In this document: positions 59,051 to 64,000 of the stretch, one piece after another | How the letters are laid out: each line of letters begins with the position of its first letter | Numbering within the stretch: position 1 is the first letter of the stretch | From: Chrysoperla carnea | Lineage: Eukaryota > Arthropoda > Insecta > Neuroptera > Chrysopidae | DNA length: 64,000 nucleotides | Assembly: GCF_905475395.1 (NCBI RefSeq) | Contig: NC_058339.1 | Location: 35,783,172-35,847,171, forward strand | Direction of reading: 5' to 3' | Translations under genes and position numbers: made by a program | The notes under the pieces: generated by a model | The model's database searches: none | Seen by the model: only the letters and a program-made list of their open reading frames with translations | What the model was told of the DNA's origin: nothing

Positions 59051-59720
59051 TTTCAGTCCCACGCTCCCACCTTATAGCGTTTCGAGTTGGAATCACTCGC
59101 ACCAAAACTTTGAAAATATTCAACAAAATAAACCAAAAAAGTATACTCGAAGATTTTCGGGATCGTTGTTCACGATTCCGTAGTCAGAATTCCGATATAC
59201 TCCTCCCTTCTGCTGGGGTAATTCACCCCTCGCAGATACAAAACAGTAATATTCTGTAAATATTCAACAAAATGGGTAAGAAAGTTACATTCGGAGGTTT
59301 TAAGGGTCTCTGATCGCGATTCCGAAATCAGAATTTCGATATGCCATCCCTCCTCGGTTAGTTTACCCTCTCCTGATCCAAAACAACAATATTCTGTAAA
59401 TATTCAATAACATGGGCCAAAAATGATGGTCCATCTTATTGAATACAAACATGGAGTACACTCAGAAGTTTTTTGGGTCGCTGATTACGATTCCAGAATC
59501 AGAATTCCGATATATTTCCCCCTCCCTCTAACATAATTCATAATTTTGTCAAATAATTACAGTTGCTGTTTTAGACCAGTGGGGGCAAATTACCCCAGAA
59601 GAGGGGGAGTATATCAAAATTCGCGGAACTGTGTTCAGAGACCCCAAAAATCCCCGAGTATATTTTTTTCGTTCATTTTGTTGAATATTTACGGAGTATT
59701 GGTATTTTGGGCCAGCTTGA
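59050..59720. repeat. Degenerate tandem repeat with one inverted unit
   Basis: The series TATTCAACAAAAT, GGTC(T/G)CTGAT, CACGATTCCG, GTCAGAATTCCGATATA and CCCTC recurs about three times (59125-59225, 59265-59350, 59405-59530). An inverted version lies at 59570-59720 (GGAGTATATCAAAATTCGCG, CCCCAAAAATCCCCGAGTAT, TTTTGTTGAATATTTAC). The class is unknown; it looks like a satellite or a decayed palindromic element. Confidence 0.6.
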
Positions 59721-60374
59721 GCGAATTACGGTTTGACATATTCGAATAATTATTTTTTTGATATAAGCATAGTACCTACCTATAGCTATTAATGAATTGG
59801 AGCTGCAGGTTAATTAAGAATAATAATCGGTGATCAAAAGTTATAATCAAATAAATTGTAGATGAAACGAAGTTCACCGGGTCATCTAGTATTCGAATAT
59901 TTTCGATTTGTAGAATTAACTGTTAAGAGTCAAACCACGCGATTTCGTACTCGGATTATCAACCAGAGTTTATCGAAGAAAATATTGAAATTTCCCGTGG
60001 CGATCTCATTAAAAAACCAAAGAGAAACAAGTAGGATTCACATTAAAAATTACATGAAAATTACATTGAAATTGAAATTTTCTCAATTAAAAAAAATGTA
60101 TTTCCCAGTTATGAAAAAATTTACCCCCAATAGTGCTAATAGAAAATTATGAGAAAATATTTTACATAAAATAAAGTACAAAATATATCGTTTATGCACA
60201 TCATTTATGCACATTTAAAGCTCACTTGGGAACGTCTTGCGGTGTACTATACTACTTTTATGAGTAATAAACTCTTATGATTTATTGGCGAATATTTTTA
60301 CTTTAAAGTACAAGAAAATGGATACCTGTAATTTTATAAGTAGAGAAATAATTTATAAAAATTGAATGTATATG
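59721..60374. other. Intergenic stretch
   Basis: An open frame at 59862-60152 (96 codons, basic) has no recognisable domain and no support beyond openness. The rest is AT-rich. Confidence 0.45.
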
Positions 60375-61155
60375 TTACCAGCGAAACCCGATTTAAGGAC
60401 AAACTAGTTTGGTCTAAGCTAAACTCATTCGACTGAGTCCAAACTAATTCGTCCTAACCCCGAGAGTATAAACCAGTTTAGGCTAGGCTAAACTAGTTGA
60501 TCCTGATATAAACACGCACAGTCCAGGATAAACTAGTACGGCCTAGACTAAACATTGTAGAATACCTTGAAAGCAAAATTAATATATAAAGTTAATATGA
60601 ATGAAATACTTCGTAATTAGTAAAATAATCACTTTTTCTGGGTTTTAACTTCTTCAACGTTATCAGTACTGTCTTCTGTAAGGTTAACATTGCAATCATC
60701 TTCTATTACCTTCCTTAAGTCATCCTCATCCTGAATATTATTTATGATTTCTTACGACAAAGACGAAGTCGAAAGTCCCACTCTGGATTTCATTCCAAAT
60801 AATGACTGGTATGGCGATTGTTTGATCTCTGAATGATAGGCGTGGTTTTTCATTAATTGAATGTAACTACGAATCATTATTGTTTTAATGAAAATGAGTA
60901 TTTTTTTGTACAACAAGTAAAAACCCGATCTCAGGACAAACTATAATGATTAGACTAGGCCGTACTAGTTTATCCTGGACTGTATGTGTTTATATTAGGA
61001 CTAACTAGTCTGGCCTAACCTAAACTGGTTTATCCTATCAGGCTTAGGACGAATTAGTTTGGACTAGGCTATATTAGTTAATCCTATCGCGTATAGGAAG
61101 AACTAGTTTAGCCTAGACCAAACTAGTTTGTCCTAAAATCTGGTTTGGTCGGTAA
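60375..61155. mobile_element. Foldback element with ACTAGTTTGGCCTA-type subrepeats
   Basis: The left end TTACCAGCGAAACCCGATTT, AAGGACAAACTAGTTTGGTC is inverted on the right as GACCAAACTAGTTTGTCCTA, AAATCTGGTTTGGTCGGTAA. Arms of roughly 170-200 bp (60375-60552, 60950-61155) are built from short irregular repeats of ACTAGTTT(G/A)G(C/T)CTA. The interior carries an integrase-like relic on the minus strand. No target duplication is clear. Confidence 0.7.
60629..60840 (-). pseudogene. Ginger/KRBA2-type integrase C-terminal relic
   Basis: Minus-strand translation gives HSEIKQSPYQSLFGMKSRVG, LSTSSLS, an in-frame TAA, then EIINNIQDEDDLRKVIEDDC and a stop at 60629. S-P-Y-x-x-L-F-G-x-K-x-R-x-G-L-S and the trailing E.DL segment resemble the end of the integrase domain in KRBA2-like/Ginger transposases. 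Most of the domain, including the catalytic DDE, is missing. The assignment is from motif memory only. Confidence 0.45.
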
Positions 61156-62541
61156 TTTGGCTCGAAAATATAGACTCATGCACTGTATCGAAAGCCAATT
61201 TGAAAGGAATTACTACATATCTAGATATAATTATATAGGACTATTTGTTTCAGGCTACTTTAGGGGGCACCTTTAAGGGATCCCATTGTTTCAAATGAGC
61301 TGAAATTCGGTATGTAGGGTTTTATACTAGGAGGATCGATGTATAATTAAAACAGAGTTTCATTTCAGAAGCGAAGAAAATTTCCAGGAAAATTTGCCTA
61401 CATATGTTTAACGTTTTACCCGCATGAACAAACCATCCTCCAAATTGAGTTAAAGGGTTGAAAAACGGTATGTAAGTTGAGTTCGAGTCAAAGAAGTACC
61501 TTTTGAGAGTAGTAACTTAACCCAGTCCTTTTTCCTTTCTTCGTTTTTATATCAAATATCATGGATTTTACCCATTTTTAACGGTTTGAGCACTTCCACA
61601 GCGCTTTCTAAACGAGCTAATACTATTTTGTTTAAAAAAATATTGTTTTATATATGAAATATATTCAGGTTTACTATACTATGAAAATAAATTTAATCTT
61701 TAATGTATGTATTTAGATTGAAAAAATTCGCAAACGTTTACAACAGGTATAGTTGGACTTTAGGCTTAACTTAGCACATGATTTATTTAAACATATGCAT
61801 AAAATTGAATGTTTAAAACTTGATGATAAATGAGTGATTACTAATACACATGCCCAATCATTTTATTACAGTGTAGTGTGTGTGGTATATTTATATTGTA
61901 CACATATAAACCATTTATGTAATATACAAAATACAGACTGATATTATACTGATACCTATATGATTGATATACACTTTTATATTTCCACTACTATGCCAAG
62001 GAGACTAAGGTCAATTTAAAAAAATCAAATCATTTTTAATGTTATGATGTGCATTTTATTAATTCATAAAATATATCATTCAAATGCCCGCCAATCCTAA
62101 TAATTTTATATTAGTTTAATTAACAATAAGTTTTTTAATACAACACTACAACTACAATTCGGGAAGGTTAGTACCTATTAAAATTAATTTAAAGTGACTA
62201 ATTTATATATATTTTTTAAAAGTAAGCTCATTTCAGAAACAAATTTTTATTTATAAATAATTTTTATTAACTTAACCTTCTTTTCCGTGTTAACGAACTG
62301 TAATCTTTATTTAGGATAACCTTGAACCTTTTTAATATAGAATACTGTAAAACCTACATTTAACATAAAAAAGTAAATTTAAAAAAAATTAAAACTTAAT
62401 AATTTAAAAGGGGGGCATCTAAATTACCTTAGATATAGTAATAGAAACTCAAGGTTTTTTTAGTATTTAATCAGTATTAAATTTTTGCTTGTTCATATTT
62501 GTAACAATTGATTTTAAACTATCCAATAGAAAATTATCAAA
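61156..62541. other. Intergenic stretch and carrier-gene upstream region
   Basis: No gene seen. The last few hundred bases must hold the promoter and 5' UTR of the carrier gene. The start codon context is ATCAAAATGG (62537-62545), a good insect translation start. Confidence 0.5.
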
Positions 62542-63808
62542 ATGGGTACAGAAAAGGATAAACGATTAGCAAAATGGTATTTTGGTGGTTTGGGTTCAGC
62601 AGGAGCTGCATGTTGTACACATCCGTTAGATTTATTAAAAGTTCACCTCCAAACTCAACAAGAGGGTAAAACTTCAATGGTAATACAAAAAAGATGCAAA
62701 TTTTATAACAATTATTACTGATTTCAAATACTTATTTTAGTTGAAAACTGCTGTAAAAATTGTTAAAAATGAAGGGGTCACAAAATTATATTCGGGATTA
62801 ACGGCATCACTTATGCGACAATTAACATATTCCACAACACGATTTGGTATTTATGAAATCACAAAACAAGCTCTAGTCAAACCTGGTGATAATACGAAAC
62901 TTAGTTTTGCTACATTAGTTTCTATGGCTGCCGTAGCCGGTGGAGCAGGTGGAATAGTGGGTACACCAGCAGATATGGTTAATGTACGAATGCAAAACGA
63001 TGTTAAATTGCCTAAGGAACAACGAAGAAAGTAGGTTGTCATAAATATTGTTATAATTTGCATATATTATTTAATTTTTATGTTTTATTTTAGCTATAAA
63101 AATGTTTTCCATGGATTGTGGCGAGTATACAAGGATGAGGGCGTATTACGATTATTTAATGGTGCTTCTACAGCTACGAGTAGGGCAGTGCTTATGACTG
63201 TTGGACAACTTGCTTTTTATGATCAAGTTAAATCTATTTTATTGAAATCTGGATACTTCCAGGATAACTTTAATACTCATTTCTTATCGAGTTTTACAGC
63301 GGTAAATATAAATTAATGTAATGTGAATTCCTGGTAAGAAATTATTGTATTCATTCTAAAAATCGAATTAAAAAATTGTATATTTCCGTTTTGAGGTATC
63401 TAAAATTGTTTCTACATGGAAATATTTACGGTTTTAACGTTCTAAAAATTGATTAATGAATACCATAATTTACTTAAATTTAATATTTTTTTAAAACAAT
63501 ACTCACCACAACTCATTTTTTCTTCTATTCTTATGTAATCATTTTTCCGTTAATTTTAGGGTGCAGTAGCAACAACATTAACTCAACCTTTGGATGTTCT
63601 AAAAACTAGAGCAATGAATTCGAAGCCGGGTGAATTTAAGAACATGTTAGCTTTAATAAAATATACTGCCAAATTAGGTCCAATGGGATTCTTCAAAGGT
63701 TATGTTCCAGCATTTATACGTTTAGGTCCACAAACAATACTCACTTTTGTATTCTTAGAACAATTACGGTTAAATTTTGGTATCGACCCATCTTCAAAAT
63801 CTACGTAA
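62542..63808 (+). CDS. Dic1: Mitochondrial dicarboxylate carrier, complete, 4 exons
   Basis: Exons 62542-62679, 62741-63030, 63094-63301 and 63560-63808 join to 294 codons with consensus splice sites and short introns. The protein is an inner-membrane exchanger of malate or succinate for phosphate or sulfate (SLC25A10 family). All three carrier repeats are present, each with the P-x-[DE]-x-x-[KR]-like signature: HPLDLLKVHLQTQ in repeat 1, TPADMVNVRMQND in repeat 2, and QPLDVLKTRAMNS in repeat 3. Repeat 2 has N at the basic position, as in known dicarboxylate carriers. YSGLTASLMRQLTYSTTRFG and the C-terminal FFKGYVPAFIRLGPQTILTF match dicarboxylate rather than oxoglutarate carriers. Length is close to the family's usual 285-295. 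No signal peptide, as is normal for this family. Confidence 0.93.
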
Positions 63809-64000
63809 ATTCCAAATATTTAAATCATAAATATACGCATCTCGATCATTTATGAATTGCTAACAATATTTTTGATAATTGTGAAGTATTCTTGTGAATA
63901 TAGTGAGAGATATGTGTAACGTAAGCAACCATAATGCTTTGCCTCCGTATCTTGTCCGTTAGTTTTAATGCTTTATACTACATGCCCAATTTTAAGAAGC
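63809..64000. other. 3' flank of the carrier gene
   Basis: AT-rich 3' flank cut by the window edge. No AATAAA hexamer lies within it. Confidence 0.5.

Noticed and set aside
59862..60152. A 96-codon basic open frame
   Set aside because: No domain, no paralogue in the window, unremarkable codon use, and AT-rich non-coding surroundings; length alone is not enough.

Overview
The window is insect nuclear DNA: AT-rich, with spliced genes (GT-AG introns), muscle-specific titin architecture, and many inverted-repeat transposons. I cannot fix the order. A tRNA-derived SINE with a TAGGTTAGG-type tail and a Foldback/NOF-like element fit Diptera or another holometabolous insect, but neither is decisive.

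Layout. (1) Positions 1-25220, plus strand: the 3' part of a titin/Sallimus gene (sls). It starts inside a giant open exon of at least 11.8 kb made of PEVK-type repeats. An SH3 exon, Ig exons, an Ig/FN3 exon, four FN3 exons, two small symmetric cassette-like exons and a terminal exon follow. The 13 exons I could place join into one frame of 5,700 codons plus stop, open at the left edge. The introns carry foldback MITEs and a satellite-filled element. (2) 25.2-32.3 kb: a relic with THAP-like and SWIM-associated-like fragments, then a small family of intronless, lysine-rich genes of unknown function (27785-28456 and 29058-29789) plus a truncated relic copy (27363-27614). One copy has lost its C-terminus to an inserted 100-bp segment that also occurs just downstream of sls. 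(3) 32340-40322, minus strand: a seven-exon tetraspan membrane protein gene (DUF4728/pasiflora-like). Its introns hold two foldback MITEs, a hAT element with an 8-bp target duplication and a tRNA-derived SINE with a 12-bp duplication. (4) 40.3-53.1 kb: repeat-rich DNA containing an 8.5-kb Foldback/NOF-like MULE with long inverted arms built of about 297-bp units, a perfect 9-bp target duplication and an intact 1,070-residue transposase. It sits inside a short Helitron-like element. (5) 53.1-62.5 kb: gene-poor DNA with a pogo/Tigger-like MITE, hairpins, degenerate tandem repeats and a foldback element carrying a KRBA2/Ginger-type integrase relic. (6) 62542-63808, plus strand: a complete four-exon mitochondrial dicarboxylate carrier (SLC25A10/Dic1).

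The three ordinary host genes (sarcomere elasticity, a membrane tetraspan protein, mitochondrial metabolite exchange) show no functional link. The most unusual items are the USP-like cysteine-protease signature at the C-terminus of the NOF-like transposase, the inserted segment that truncates a family gene, and the hierarchical 273-bp periodic PEVK exon.
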